A DNA stretch of 64,000 bases from JAEUJM01 sp041918615 (GTDB lineage Bacteria > Actinomycetota > Acidimicrobiia > Acidimicrobiales > DATDAH01). Shown here piece after piece: positions 53,406-62,558 of this stretch (positions are counted from its first letter, which is position 1; the number at the start of each line of letters is the position of its first letter). A model generated the notes under the pieces. The model was not told the DNA's origin. It ran no database searches and worked only from the letters and a program-made list of their open reading frames with translations. The DNA lies in assembly GCA_041918615.1 (NCBI GenBank), contig JAYRVH010000025.1, positions 124,001-188,000 on the forward strand, in the 5' to 3' direction. A program made the position numbers and the translations under genes.

Positions 53406-55084
53406 AGAGGCTTCTCGTCGCCGCCGCGGTTGCCGCGGCGACGCTCGTGGCCCTGGCCGCTCCGGTGGCCGCGCACGCGACCCTCGAAGCGACCCGGCCG
53501 GCGAATGGCGCGGAGCTCGTCCAGGCACCCGGCGAGGTGGTGCTCGCCTTCAGCGAGCCCGTCGAGGTCTCACTCGGCGCGATCCGTGTGTTCGACGCCA
53601 ACGCCGATCGGGTGGACACCGGCGACGCCCGTCACCCCGACGGTGCCGGCGACCGGGTGGCCCAGGCCCTGCCGGCCGATCTGGCCGACGGCTCCTATGT
53701 GGTCACCTGGCGGGTGACGTCGGCCGACGCCCACCCGGTCCACGGGGCCTTCACGTTCCAGGTGGGCGACATCGCCACCGGCGACAGCAGCGCCCTGGCG
53801 CGCCAATTGCTGGCGGCCGACGACGGCAGTTCCGTCGTCGGTGCTCTCTACGCCGTGTCGCGGTTCCTGGTGTTCCTGTGCCTCCTCGTCCTGGTGGGGG
53901 CCTCGGCGTTCTGCCTGATCGCGTGGCCCGACGGCTTCGCCGTCGACCGTGTCCGCCGCCTGCTGTGGTCCACGTGGGCGGTCGCGGTGGGCGCCACCGT
54001 GCTGAGCGTGGGTGCCCAGGGCGCGTTCGCCGGAGCGCTGCCCCTGGCCGACGTGTTCGATCCGACGGTCGTCTCCTCGGTGCTCGACACCCGCTTCGGC
54101 CGGGTGGCGCTCGCCCGACTGGTGCTGCTCACCCTGGCCGGGGCCGCGCTCTTCGCGTCGGGCCGTCGTGAGGATCCCGGCGCTTCGCCTGGCAGGGGGG
54201 TCCGTGTCGCGCTCGGCCTGCTGGGGCTCGCACTGCTGCTCACCCCCGGGCTCGGCGGCCACGCCGCGACGGGCGACCTGGTACCGGTGGCGGTGCTGGC
54301 CGACCTCGCGCACCTCGGTGCCGCCGCCCTGTGGCTCGGCGGCCTGGTGGTGCTCGTCGGGGTCGTGCTGCCCCGCCGCGACCCTGACGAGCTGGCACGG
54401 GTCGTCCCCCGGTTCTCCGCGCTGGCCTTCGCCGCGGTGGTCGCGCTCGTGGTCACCGGCGCGTTCCAGTCGTGGCGCCAGGTGGGCAGCCTCGACGCGC
54501 TGACCTCGACGACCTACGGCCGACTGTTGACGGTGAAGCTGGCCCTGTTCGTGGTGATGGTGGGCTTCGGGTACCTGGGGCGCCGATGGGTGCAGCGTGG
54601 CTACGTGGCCCCCACCGCCGACGAGGACCCGGTCGACGAGGAGGCCGTGGTGTCGGGCTACCGGCGGTCGATCCGGGTCGAGACGGCCATCGGGGTGGCG
54701 ATCCTGGCCGTCACCGCCCTGCTCGTCAACGCCCAACCAGCCCGCTCGGCGCTGGCCCAGCCGTTCTCCACCGAGCTCGAGGCCGAGGACCTGCTGATCG
54801 ACCTCACGATCGACCCCGCGAAGGCGGGCGCCACCGAGGTGCACGCCTACACCCTGAGCCCGCAGGGCGCCGTCGAGGACGTGGCGGACCTGTCGGTCGA
54901 GCTCACGCTGCCGTCCGAGGACATCGGGCCCCTCGACGTGCCGCTGCAGCGGGCCGGCCCCGGCCACTTCTCGGCCTACGACTTCGACCTGCCCATCGCC
55001 GGCGAGTGGCAGATCGACGTGACAGCACTTGTCGACGAGTTCACCGAGGTCACCGCCACCGACACCGTGGAGGTCCGGGGCTGA
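53402..55084 (+). CDS. CopC-CopD fusion copper protein
   Basis: 560 residues, GTG overlapping the anti-sigma stop. Signal peptide, mature N-terminal His (AAHATLEATRPANG), CopC domain with SADAHPVHGAFTF, a CopD eight-helix membrane block (about 145-445) and a C-terminal ~110-residue extracytoplasmic domain with EDLLIDLTIDPAKAGATE. Imports or manages copper at the outer face. The sigma/anti-sigma context suggests stress regulation. Confidence 0.9.
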   Translation: MKRLLVAAAVAAATLVALAAPVAAHATLEATRPANGAELVQAPGEVVLAFSEPVEVSLGAIRVFDANADRVDTGDARHPDGAGDRVAQALPADLADGSYVVTWRVTSADAHPVHGAFTFQVGDIATGDSSALARQLLAADDGSSVVGALYAVSRFLVFLCLLVLVGASAFCLIAWPDGFAVDRVRRLLWSTWAVAVGATVLSVGAQGAFAGALPLADVFDPTVVSSVLDTRFGRVALARLVLLTLAGAALFASGRREDPGASPGRGVRVALGLLGLALLLTPGLGGHAATGDLVPVAVLADLAHLGAAALWLGGLVVLVGVVLPRRDPDELARVVPRFSALAFAAVVALVVTGAFQSWRQVGSLDALTSTTYGRLLTVKLALFVVMVGFGYLGRRWVQRGYVAPTADEDPVDEEAVVSGYRRSIRVETAIGVAILAVTALLVNAQPARSALAQPFSTELEAEDLLIDLTIDPAKAGATEVHAYTLSPQGAVEDVADLSVELTLPSEDIGPLDVPLQRAGPGHFSAYDFDLPIAGEWQIDVTALVDEFTEVTATDTVEVRG

Positions 55085-55169
55085 ACCGTGCCCCCGACCG
55101 GTGGAGCCTCCCCGCCGCGTTCGGGTGGACGTGTTCCCACGCGCCGTTCGCCGGCCGGGCCGGCCCCAC

Positions 55170-55853
55170 TCAGACCGGTGGGCTCTCCAGGGCGGCCACC
55201 AGGTCCTCGATACCCTGCTGGTCGAGCTCGCCCGAGCCGCGGGCGACCACGTTGCCGTCGGCGTCGATGGCCACGAAGAACGGGAACCCGCTCACGCCGT
55301 AGGCCGCGGCGGCGTCGTTGCCCTCGGAGTCCGCGAGCACGTCGCCCGGCCAGTCCTCGCCCTCGAGCCAGGGTTGCGGCGGGTAGTTGGGTTGCGCCGG
55401 GTCGGTGGAGGTGGCGACCGCCACGAGGCGGATCTCTTCGGGGATGGTCCCGTCAGCCTGCCACTCGACGATGCGGGGAACCTCGGCCTGGCAGTGGGGG
55501 CACCAGTGAGCAACGAAGACCGCGAGGGTCGGCGTGTCGCTCGGCCCGCCGAGGGTGACCGTCTCGCCGCTGAAGGTGAGTCCGTCGAGCACGGGGGCGG
55601 AGGTCCCGACGGCGGGGTCGTCGTTGCCGTCGGGGAGGACCTCGAGATGGGTGCCGGTTACCCCGACCGGCTGCACCTGGCCCTCCGCCGTGTCCTCCTT
55701 GGTGGTGAGCGCGGCGATGACCACGGCGATGATGGTGAGGCCGATGACCGCGCCGACGACCCACATCACGAGGGAAGGCCGTTTGCCGGCGTTCTTGGCG
55801 TTGGTGACGGCGCGGGTCCGCGAGGAGGGGCGGGTGTTCGGTCGGTTGCTCAT
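55170..55853 (-). CDS. Membrane-anchored thioredoxin-like protein
   Basis: 227 residues, ATG overlapping the DsbB stop. Basic N-terminus, one helix (about 29-50), then a thioredoxin fold with active-site WCPHC (about residue 116). The motif resembles DsbA/DsbE rather than thioredoxin (CGPC). Probably partner of DsbB in disulfide formation. Confidence 0.87.
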   Translation of the reverse strand: MSNRPNTRPSSRTRAVTNAKNAGKRPSLVMWVVGAVIGLTIIAVVIAALTTKEDTAEGQVQPVGVTGTHLEVLPDGNDDPAVGTSAPVLDGLTFSGETVTLGGPSDTPTLAVFVAHWCPHCQAEVPRIVEWQADGTIPEEIRLVAVATSTDPAQPNYPPQPWLEGEDWPGDVLADSEGNDAAAAYGVSGFPFFVAIDADGNVVARGSGELDQQGIEDLVAALESPPV

Positions 55854-56398
55854 GGGGCCTCGGTTCGGGATGGGCGGTCGGGGGTGGGCAGGTGGCTCAG
55901 CAATGAGGCGATCAACACGAACGCGCTCAGGGCCATCAGCGGGATGGTGATGAAGCCGAAGCGCTCGACCCACCGGATGGTGCAGGGGTTGGCGGGGTCG
56001 CAGACACCCGAGTCCTCGAGGGAGGGCACCCGTTCGAGGACCACGTGGTAGGTGCTCACGAGGGCGCCGACCAGCGCGAGGGGCAGGGAGTACGACCGGA
56101 TGCCCTCGTCGGCCCGGTACCACGCCACCCCCAGGAGCAGCACCTGGGGGTACATGGCGATGCGCTGGTACCAGCAGAGGGTGCACGGGGTGAAGCCGGC
56201 GACCTCGGACAGGTACAGGCTGCCGGTCATGGCGATCACGGCCACGAGGAAGGCGAGCGGCAGCACCTGCCCGGCGAGGCTCTCTGCCGCCGGGTGCCGG
56301 AATCGGGGCACGAGGCGGGCGGTCAGCAGCGCCGCGGATGCGACCCAGCTCGCCACGGTGAGCAGGCTGAGCAGCAGGGTGACGGCGTCGGTGGTCAT
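55850..56398 (-). CDS. dsbB: DsbB-family disulfide oxidoreductase
   Basis: 182 residues from ATG at 56398. Four helices, first redox pair CTLCWYQR and second CDPANPC. Re-oxidises a DsbA-like protein and passes electrons to quinone. Translationally coupled to the CPHC protein. Confidence 0.9.
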   Translation of the reverse strand: MTTDAVTLLLSLLTVASWVASAALLTARLVPRFRHPAAESLAGQVLPLAFLVAVIAMTGSLYLSEVAGFTPCTLCWYQRIAMYPQVLLLGVAWYRADEGIRSYSLPLALVGALVSTYHVVLERVPSLEDSGVCDPANPCTIRWVERFGFITIPLMALSAFVLIASLLSHLPTPDRPSRTEAP

Positions 56399-56487
56399 GG
56401 TCGGGTCGGCGGCATGGGTGTCACTGGAAGAGTCGTCGGTGCGGGTGCGTTGGTTCCCGCGTGCCTCGTCGCAGGGGTACTCGCATC

Positions 56488-57246
56488 TCAGGGGTACTCG
56501 TAGAGGTCGTCGGGTTGGCTGGTGGCGTGGATCGACCTCACCTTGATCACGGGCGGGTCGAGCGTCTCGCCGGGATCGGGTGTGCGCTCGAGGTCGAGGG
56601 TGCCCTCCACCTCGACCCACGAGTCCTCCTCGGGGACCTGACCGCGCGCCACCGGCACCCTCTCCTGGATGGCGAGGGCGTCCGCGGCGCAGCAACCGAT
56701 CATGAAGCGTGTGAGCAGGAAGCTCTCGCCGTGGCCGTCGGGGTCCTCGGCCACGAAACCGGTGAGCTTCACCGGTTGCTGCCCGAGGAGCGTGCGGTCC
56801 TCGGGGTCCTTCGAGGCCCGCACGAAGTCGATGGACCGGAGCGCAGGGGACTGGCCGCCGAACGAGTTCGCCGTGAGGTACTGCTCGAGGTCGAACTGGC
56901 CGGGCGGAAGCACCCGCTGGGAGTTCTGGCGCCCGGCGGCGTAGGACCCGAGGGGGTTCGAGCCGACGGCGACGGCGATGCACAGCGGCAACGCGAGGAG
57001 CCATCCCACCCGGGCGGCATGGTGCCCGTGGCCCGCGTGCCCGTGCCCGTCGTCGGCACCGTCGGCCCCGCGGCGCCGTCCGAGCACGATGACGAGCACG
57101 CCGATGACGATCAGGATGCCGCCCGACAGGGTGAGCCACAGGGTCATCGACGGCTTGACGTACATCAGGGCGACCGGCGTCCGTCCCACCCACAGGGCGA
57201 ACACGCCGATCAGCGTCGTCATGGCGCCGGCGTCGGCCCGCCTCAC
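56488..57246 (-). CDS. TIGR03943-family membrane protein
   Basis: 252 residues from GTG at 57246, overlapping the permease stop by GTGA; ATG at 57222 is internal. N-terminal helices, a His-rich loop (DDGHGHAGHGHH) and a soluble domain with FMIGCCAADA and a C-terminal beta-rich part. Partner of a DUF318 permease in many actinobacteria; the His loop suggests a metal ion. Confidence 0.85.
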   Translation of the reverse strand: MRRADAGAMTTLIGVFALWVGRTPVALMYVKPSMTLWLTLSGGILIVIGVLVIVLGRRRGADGADDGHGHAGHGHHAARVGWLLALPLCIAVAVGSNPLGSYAAGRQNSQRVLPPGQFDLEQYLTANSFGGQSPALRSIDFVRASKDPEDRTLLGQQPVKLTGFVAEDPDGHGESFLLTRFMIGCCAADALAIQERVPVARGQVPEEDSWVEVEGTLDLERTPDPGETLDPPVIKVRSIHATSQPDDLYEYP

Positions 57247-58250
57247 AGGAGCACCGTCCCGACGACGGTGGCCGTGGTGATGGCCACCACGAGCACGAGG
57301 GGGGTGAAGCGGGTCGAGAAGCTCTTGCCGAACGCGCCGGCCTGCAGGGCGATCAGCTTGAGGTCCACCATCGGGCCCACGGTGAGGAAGACGAGCCGTG
57401 AGGTGAGGGAGAACTGGGTCATGCCGGCGGCGACGAAGGCGTCGGCCTCCGAGCACACCGACAAGGTGACCGCCAAGCCAGCCATGACCAGGATCGCGAC
57501 GACGCCGGAACCGCCGATGCGGTCGAAGGCGCTCGGTGGCACCAGGGTCTGCATGGCCGCCACGAGCGCGGCGCCGGCGACGAGGAAGCCCCCCGCCTGG
57601 AGGAAGTCGGACGCGGCGGTGGACACGAAGTTGTCGAGACGGTCGCCGTGGTCGTGCACCTTCATCTTCGAGGCCAACCACTCGGGGTTCGCCATGCCCG
57701 ACCAGACGAAGCCCACGATGAGCGCCGTGATCAGCGAGGCCGCGAAGCGGGCGAGCACCATCTCGGGATGGCCCGGGAAGGCCACGGCGGTGGAGACCAT
57801 GACGATCGGGTTGATGGCCGGTGCCGCCAGCAGGAAGGTGAGCGCGGCCCCCTGGGGGATTCCACGGGCCACCAGGCGGCCGGCCACGGGCACCGAGCTG
57901 CACTCGCACCCCGGCAGCAGTGCGCCGGCCAGGCCGGCGGCGGGCACGGCCAGCACGGTTCGACGGGGGACGGCGTTGGCGATCCAGCTCGCCGGCACCA
58001 GGGCGGAGATGGCGGCACTGATCACGGTGCCCAGCACCAGGAACGGGATGGCCTGGAGGGTGAGCGACACGAAGATGGTCGACCAGTTCCGGAGCGCCTG
58101 CCCCTCGAACAGGTAGCCGAACGAGCCCCGTGCGATGAGCACCACCGGGATGTAGGCCCACACCAGCCCGGCCAGGCCGATCCGGGTCGAGGCCTTCGTC
58201 GCCGCCTCGTCGATGTCGAGGTCGACATCGACGTCGTCGTTGACGCTCAT
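57243..58250 (-). CDS. DUF318 (YraQ/ArsP-like) permease
   Basis: 335 residues from ATG at 58250. About eight helices with PGCECSSVPVAGRL, the cysteine motif of the family, and SVCSEADAFVAAG. Cytoplasmic N-terminus is Asp-rich (DDVDVDLDIDE). Forms a pair with the TIGR03943 gene; proximity to znuAB and zur suggests metal transport. Confidence 0.87.
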   Translation of the reverse strand: MSVNDDVDVDLDIDEAATKASTRIGLAGLVWAYIPVVLIARGSFGYLFEGQALRNWSTIFVSLTLQAIPFLVLGTVISAAISALVPASWIANAVPRRTVLAVPAAGLAGALLPGCECSSVPVAGRLVARGIPQGAALTFLLAAPAINPIVMVSTAVAFPGHPEMVLARFAASLITALIVGFVWSGMANPEWLASKMKVHDHGDRLDNFVSTAASDFLQAGGFLVAGAALVAAMQTLVPPSAFDRIGGSGVVAILVMAGLAVTLSVCSEADAFVAAGMTQFSLTSRLVFLTVGPMVDLKLIALQAGAFGKSFSTRFTPLVLVVAITTATVVGTVLL

Positions 58251-58316
58251 TCAGGGCCGCCCCAGCACCGCTTCAGGGTAGGCCCCGGTCGCGCAGAAAC
58301 GCCCGCGGCACCGGCC

Positions 58317-59786
58317 TCATCCGGGCGATGATCGGGCATCGTCGACTTCGGTGACCGCGTTGCCGGCGACCCGCACGAGGCCCGGGTCGGGCACCTCGCC
58401 GTTCTCGATGAGGACCGCCCGCTGGTCCGGCGCACGAGTGATGCGGTTCCCCTCGATACGGACAGACCGGGCGTCGCGGGACCTGACCGCCGGGTAGGTG
58501 GGGGAGGTGCCGCCGACGTAGGGCGGGGGCGGGGCGAACACGCCACTTCCCCCGAGCCGGCTTCCTCCCTCCCCGCTGTCGTGCTCATGGGTCGAAGCGT
58601 CCAACGGCCCCTCGAACGCGTTGTCGACGATCGACACGTTCCTCGCCCGACGGATGTGCACGTAGGTGTTGCGGCACGGGCCGACCCGATTGCCCTCGAC
58701 CAGCACGCCGGCGATCTCGACCGCGACATACGAGTGGTCGGGCGGGGCGTCGACGGAGTCGTTGGCCACCGCGATCCCACAGGGCGATCCGCCACCCCAC
58801 AATGGCGCCTCCGGTCGCTGCTCGTCGCGGGGATAGAGCCCGGCGCGGTCGATCTCGTTTGCCGAGATGACGATGTTCGTCGCTCCGCCGTGGCCCGGCC
58901 ACGGCCTGATCCCGATGCCGGTCTGGTAGGTGTCGGTGACCGTGTTGCCCTCGACGGTGCAGCCTTCGGCGCCGCAGATCGAGATCCCGTTGGAGCCGAT
59001 TCGGGCGACGGTGTTCCCCGTGACCTCGACGTGGCGGCTGGGGACGTCGGGCGTGCCGCTGATGGCGATGGCGTCGTCGCCGGTCTCGTGGACGCGGTTG
59101 CCGCGGACGATCACCTGCTCCGACCGCGAGAGGTGGATGCCGTCGACGTGCGTGTGGTGCACATGGCAGTCCTCCACCACGACGTCCGAGCAGTTGAAGA
59201 CGTACATGCCGAAGCTGGGGACCGACGCGACCTCGATGTCGTGGATGCGGACGTGGGTCGCCCACCCGACCGAGAGGACCGTCGCGCCGAGGCTCCGGTC
59301 CGATCCCTGGAAGGGAAACGGATCGGTCGTGAGGGTGAGGTGCGCGATCGAGACGTTCTCGATGGGATGATCGGCGTGGCCACCGATGACGAGCCGGGAC
59401 CGCTCGTCGCGATGCCAGACTCCGTCGGACGCGGGGCGTCCCTGGTGCTGGTCGAAGATCAGGGTCGTGACCCCACGGCCGGCACCGACCAGGTGCATGT
59501 TGTCGTAGATGAGCATGAGGTCGACCTGGCCGTCCACCCGGTAGCGCCCCGGCGGGAAGTACAGCACGGTCCGCTCGGCGCCCGTGGGGTCGAAACGGGG
59601 CGTCCGGCACACACCCCGTGCCCTCGGTGTGAATTCGGTGTACAGGGCCCGCTGGATGGCCGGGTGATCGTTCGCCCTGCCGTCCCCGACGGCGCCGAAG
59701 TCCGTCACGTCGAGCACGCGCGCCGGGGCGTCCGAGAGCTCGGCACCGGCACGGGCGACTGACCGCGGGCTCGGCCCGCGCGTCAC
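58317..59786 (-). CDS. Right-handed parallel beta-helix protein coupled to znuB
   Basis: 489 residues from GTG at 59786, overlapping the znuB stop by GTGA; the start at 60188 is antisense to znuB. Pectate-lyase-3-like opening DVTDFGAVGDGRANDHPAIQ and about ten coils with asparagine ladder repeats (VTGNTVARIGSNGISI, VEGNRVGPCRNTYV). No signal peptide is obvious, though family members are usually exported. Substrate unknown. Confidence 0.85.
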   Translation of the reverse strand: MTRGPSPRSVARAGAELSDAPARVLDVTDFGAVGDGRANDHPAIQRALYTEFTPRARGVCRTPRFDPTGAERTVLYFPPGRYRVDGQVDLMLIYDNMHLVGAGRGVTTLIFDQHQGRPASDGVWHRDERSRLVIGGHADHPIENVSIAHLTLTTDPFPFQGSDRSLGATVLSVGWATHVRIHDIEVASVPSFGMYVFNCSDVVVEDCHVHHTHVDGIHLSRSEQVIVRGNRVHETGDDAIAISGTPDVPSRHVEVTGNTVARIGSNGISICGAEGCTVEGNTVTDTYQTGIGIRPWPGHGGATNIVISANEIDRAGLYPRDEQRPEAPLWGGGSPCGIAVANDSVDAPPDHSYVAVEIAGVLVEGNRVGPCRNTYVHIRRARNVSIVDNAFEGPLDASTHEHDSGEGGSRLGGSGVFAPPPPYVGGTSPTYPAVRSRDARSVRIEGNRITRAPDQRAVLIENGEVPDPGLVRVAGNAVTEVDDARSSPG

Positions 59787-60634
59787 GGTGCGGTCGCGCC
59801 CGAGGTCGCGGTCCCCACGGCAGAGGCGACCTCGGTGGCGAGCAGGACCACGAAGAACACGAGGACGGCGAGGCCGGCCATCGTCGCGCCGGCTGCGGTG
59901 TCGTAGTGGTAGCTGAGGATCAGCCCGCCGGTCACGCTGGCCACGCCGATCGCCGAGGCGGTGACCATCATGGTGGGCACGCGGCGGACCAGGAGCGAGG
60001 CCGTGGCCGGGGGCGCGATCAGGAGGCCGAACACCAACAGGGTCCCCACCGACCGGAACGACGAGACGACCGCTACGGCCACCAGTCCGAGGAGCACGAT
60101 GTTGGCCAGCCTCGGTCGCAGGCCGAGGAGCGCGGCCTTGTCGTCGTTGAACGCCAGGGCGAGGAACGGGCGGTAGAGGACCACGCACGCACCGACGGCA
60201 AGGGCGGCTGCCCCTACCTGCAGGCGGACGTCGCCCGCCGTGACGCCGAGCACGTTGCCGAACAGGAAGCCGGTGAGGTCGGTGGTGAAGGTGCGGGCAC
60301 GCGAGATGACGATCACGCCCAGGGCCAGCATCCCGACGAACAGCAGGCCGATACCGGTGTCCTCGCTCAGCCGGGCACGGCGGTTGACGAGGTTGATGCC
60401 CGCCACCATGATCGCCGCGCTCACGAGTGCCCCCAGGGTGATGTCGAAGCCCCAGAGGAAGGCGAGGGCGATGCCGGGGAGCACGCCGTGGGCGAGGGCG
60501 TCACCCATGAAGGCGAGCCCACGCAGCACGACCCAGGTGCCCACCACCGCACAGGTGACGGCGGCCAGCGCGCCGGCCAGCAGCGCTCGTTGCATGAACT
60601 CGAACTGGAAGGGGTCGAGGAGCCAGTCGACCAC
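59783..60634 (-). CDS. znuB: Zinc/manganese ABC transporter permease (ZnuB)
   Basis: 283 residues from ATG at 60634. Eight or nine helices, with the family segments GDALAHGVLPGIALAF and FRSVGTLLVFGLLIAPPATA. Partner of znuA (39 bases upstream) and of the divergently encoded ATPase. Translationally coupled to the beta-helix gene. Confidence 0.92.
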   Translation of the reverse strand: MVDWLLDPFQFEFMQRALLAGALAAVTCAVVGTWVVLRGLAFMGDALAHGVLPGIALAFLWGFDITLGALVSAAIMVAGINLVNRRARLSEDTGIGLLFVGMLALGVIVISRARTFTTDLTGFLFGNVLGVTAGDVRLQVGAAALAVGACVVLYRPFLALAFNDDKAALLGLRPRLANIVLLGLVAVAVVSSFRSVGTLLVFGLLIAPPATASLLVRRVPTMMVTASAIGVASVTGGLILSYHYDTAAGATMAGLAVLVFFVVLLATEVASAVGTATSGATAP

Positions 60635-60673
60635 CTCAGCCTCCCGCCCGTGCCGTTGTCCCGGCCGTACCGC

Positions 60674-61597
60674 TCACGTCAGGGCGCCGACGATGGCATC
60701 GGCGTTGGCCCTGATCATGTCGAGGTACGTCTCTGCGCCCGAGCCCTCCTCGCCCAGCGACTCGCTGAACAGCGGCACCACCTCGATGTCGAGGCCGGTC
60801 TCGGCGGCCAACGACTCGGCCAGCTCGCCAGGAGCGCCCGCGGCGGTGAAGACCGCCGGCACGCCCGCCTCGGCGATCGTGTCGGCCAGGTCGCTCAGCT
60901 CCTGGGAGCTCGGCTCTGCGAGCGTCGTCCCGCTGGGAACCACTGCGCCGACCACCTCGAAACCGTAGCGATCGGCGAAGTAGCCGAACACCTCGTGGTC
61001 GGTGACCAGCTTCCGGTCGGCGTCGGGGATGACTTCGAGGTCGCGGGCGATGTCGTCGCCGGCGGCCCGGATCTCGTCGGCGTAGGCGGCGGCCCGATCG
61101 ACCACGGCCCGGTCATCGAGCACCGGCACCTCGCGGGCCAAGGCGGCGGCGATGTTCTCGGCCCCGTTCGCCACCCGTTCGGGATCGGTGAAGAAGTGTG
61201 GGTCGGTGGCCCCGCCGTCGTCGCCGCTGGTGAATGCCAGCGGGTCGACGTGGGGGCCGACCTCGTAGACCGGAACACCGTCGCGTCGGGCGGCTTCGAC
61301 GGCGTCGGTCAGGCCTTCCTCGAAGCCGAGGCCGTTGGTGATGATGATGTCGGCCTCCGCCATGGCGGCAGCCTGCCGGGCGGACAGCTGGAACTCGTGG
61401 GGGTCCGCGCCGACGGGCATCATCACGTCGATGTCGGCGTCGTCACCCACGATGTTCGAGACCACGTCGCCGAGGATGTTGGTGGTCACCACGACGTGGG
61501 GCCGGTCACGCCCGCGGGCGCCGTCGGTGCTCGACCCGCAGCCGACGATGGCGATCCCGGCGACGATCAGCAGCAGGGCACGGTTGCGGGGGGACAT
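60674..61597 (-). CDS. znuA: Zinc/manganese-binding lipoprotein (ZnuA)
   Basis: 307 residues from ATG at 61597. Lipobox VGC at residue 20, family motifs GADPHEFQ, DPHFFTDP and TDHEVFGYFADRYG giving three histidine ligands plus the acidic residue in the C-terminal half. The central loop has few histidines, unlike E. coli ZnuA, so Mn is possible, but zinc is favoured because zur is adjacent. Confidence 0.9.
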   Translation of the reverse strand: MSPRNRALLLIVAGIAIVGCGSSTDGARGRDRPHVVVTTNILGDVVSNIVGDDADIDVMMPVGADPHEFQLSARQAAAMAEADIIITNGLGFEEGLTDAVEAARRDGVPVYEVGPHVDPLAFTSGDDGGATDPHFFTDPERVANGAENIAAALAREVPVLDDRAVVDRAAAYADEIRAAGDDIARDLEVIPDADRKLVTDHEVFGYFADRYGFEVVGAVVPSGTTLAEPSSQELSDLADTIAEAGVPAVFTAAGAPGELAESLAAETGLDIEVVPLFSESLGEEGSGAETYLDMIRANADAIVGALT

Positions 61598-61639
61598 CGG
61601 TGGCTCCTCGATGACGCGTGGTCACCGCGAGGGGGACAT

Positions 61640-61660
61640 AATGAGAACTACTCCTACTCC
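61640..61660. promoter_or_regulatory. Candidate Zur site between znuA and znuC
   Basis: AATGAGAA at 61640-61647 in the 99-base divergent gap, with further CTACTCC repeats. The same motif occurs, in the opposite strand, as ATTCTCATCGATTCTCATT just before zur. No consensus search was possible. Confidence 0.4.
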
Positions 61661-61696
61661 AAGAGCACGGTAGAGATTCTGAGACCCATTCGCAAC

Positions 61697-62500
61697 GTGT
61701 CCCCGATCGGCGCCGAGACCGTGCGCGCGGAAGGCCTGAACCTGGCCTATGGGCGACGTGGTGCCCACGGTGCCCACGTGGCCGTCTCCGACGCGTCCTT
61801 CTCGTTGCGCGCCGGTGAGGCCACCAGCCTGATCGGGCCGAACGGGTCGGGGAAGTCCACCCTGCTCAACGCCATCGCCGGCCTCCATGCGCCAGCAGCC
61901 GGTTCACTCTCGGTCCTCGGTGCCCGGCCCGCCTCCGTCCGGCGGCGCATCGCCTACGTGTTGCAGGCGACGGCGACGGGCGAGCATCTGCCGGTCACCG
62001 CGCGCGAGGTGGTCGCCATGGGCCGCTACGCCGACCTGGGCCCCTTCGGCCGCTTCGGGGCCGTCGACCGGCAGCTGGTCGACGCGGCCCTCGAGCGGCT
62101 CGATCTGGGCGACCTGGCTCGCCGTCACCTGAGCGAGCTCTCGGGTGGCCAGCGCCAGCGGGTCTTCGTCGCGCAGGGCCTGGTTCAGCACGCCGAGGTG
62201 CTGCTGTTGGACGAGCCCCTCGCCGGGCTCGACCTCGGGTCCCAGGAGCGCATCCTCGCCGTGGTTGCCGAGGAGCGCGACGCAGGGCGGACGGTGGTCA
62301 CCAGCACCCACGACCTCTCCGAGGCGGCGAACGCGGACAACCTGCTGCTTCTCGCCGGCCGCCTGGTGGCATCCGGGCCGCCCGCAGGCGTCCTCACCGC
62401 CGAGCACCTGTCGGCCGCGTACGGCGGTGCGGTCCTGCGCCTCGAGGGCGGTGCGGTGATGGTGGACGACGGCTCCCACCACCATCACGGTCCTTCGTGA
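61697..62500 (+). CDS. znuC: Zinc ABC transporter ATPase (ZnuC)
   Basis: 267 residues from GTG at 61697; no strong Shine-Dalgarno is seen, and later starts (for example GTG at 61721) are possible. Walker A GPNGSGKST, signature LSGGQRQR, Walker B VLLLDEPLAGLD, and a C-terminal His run SHHHHGPS. Completes the znuA/znuB transporter from the other strand; zur is 58 bases downstream. Confidence 0.9.
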   Translation: MSPIGAETVRAEGLNLAYGRRGAHGAHVAVSDASFSLRAGEATSLIGPNGSGKSTLLNAIAGLHAPAAGSLSVLGARPASVRRRIAYVLQATATGEHLPVTAREVVAMGRYADLGPFGRFGAVDRQLVDAALERLDLGDLARRHLSELSGGQRQRVFVAQGLVQHAEVLLLDEPLAGLDLGSQERILAVVAEERDAGRTVVTSTHDLSEAANADNLLLLAGRLVASGPPAGVLTAEHLSAAYGGAVLRLEGGAVMVDDGSHHHHGPS

Positions 62501-62519
62501 CGGCCGCCGGCCGAGGCGC

Positions 62520-62538
62520 ATTCTCATCGATTCTCATT
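62520..62538. promoter_or_regulatory. Repeated ATTCTCAT motif before zur
   Basis: ATTCTCATcgATTCTCATT, two direct copies in 19 bases, ends 20 bases before the zur GTG. Reverse complement contains AATGAGAA, also found before znuA. Likely Zur/Fur-type operator. Confidence 0.45.
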
Positions 62539-62558
62539 CCACCCGCTACCATCGAAGC

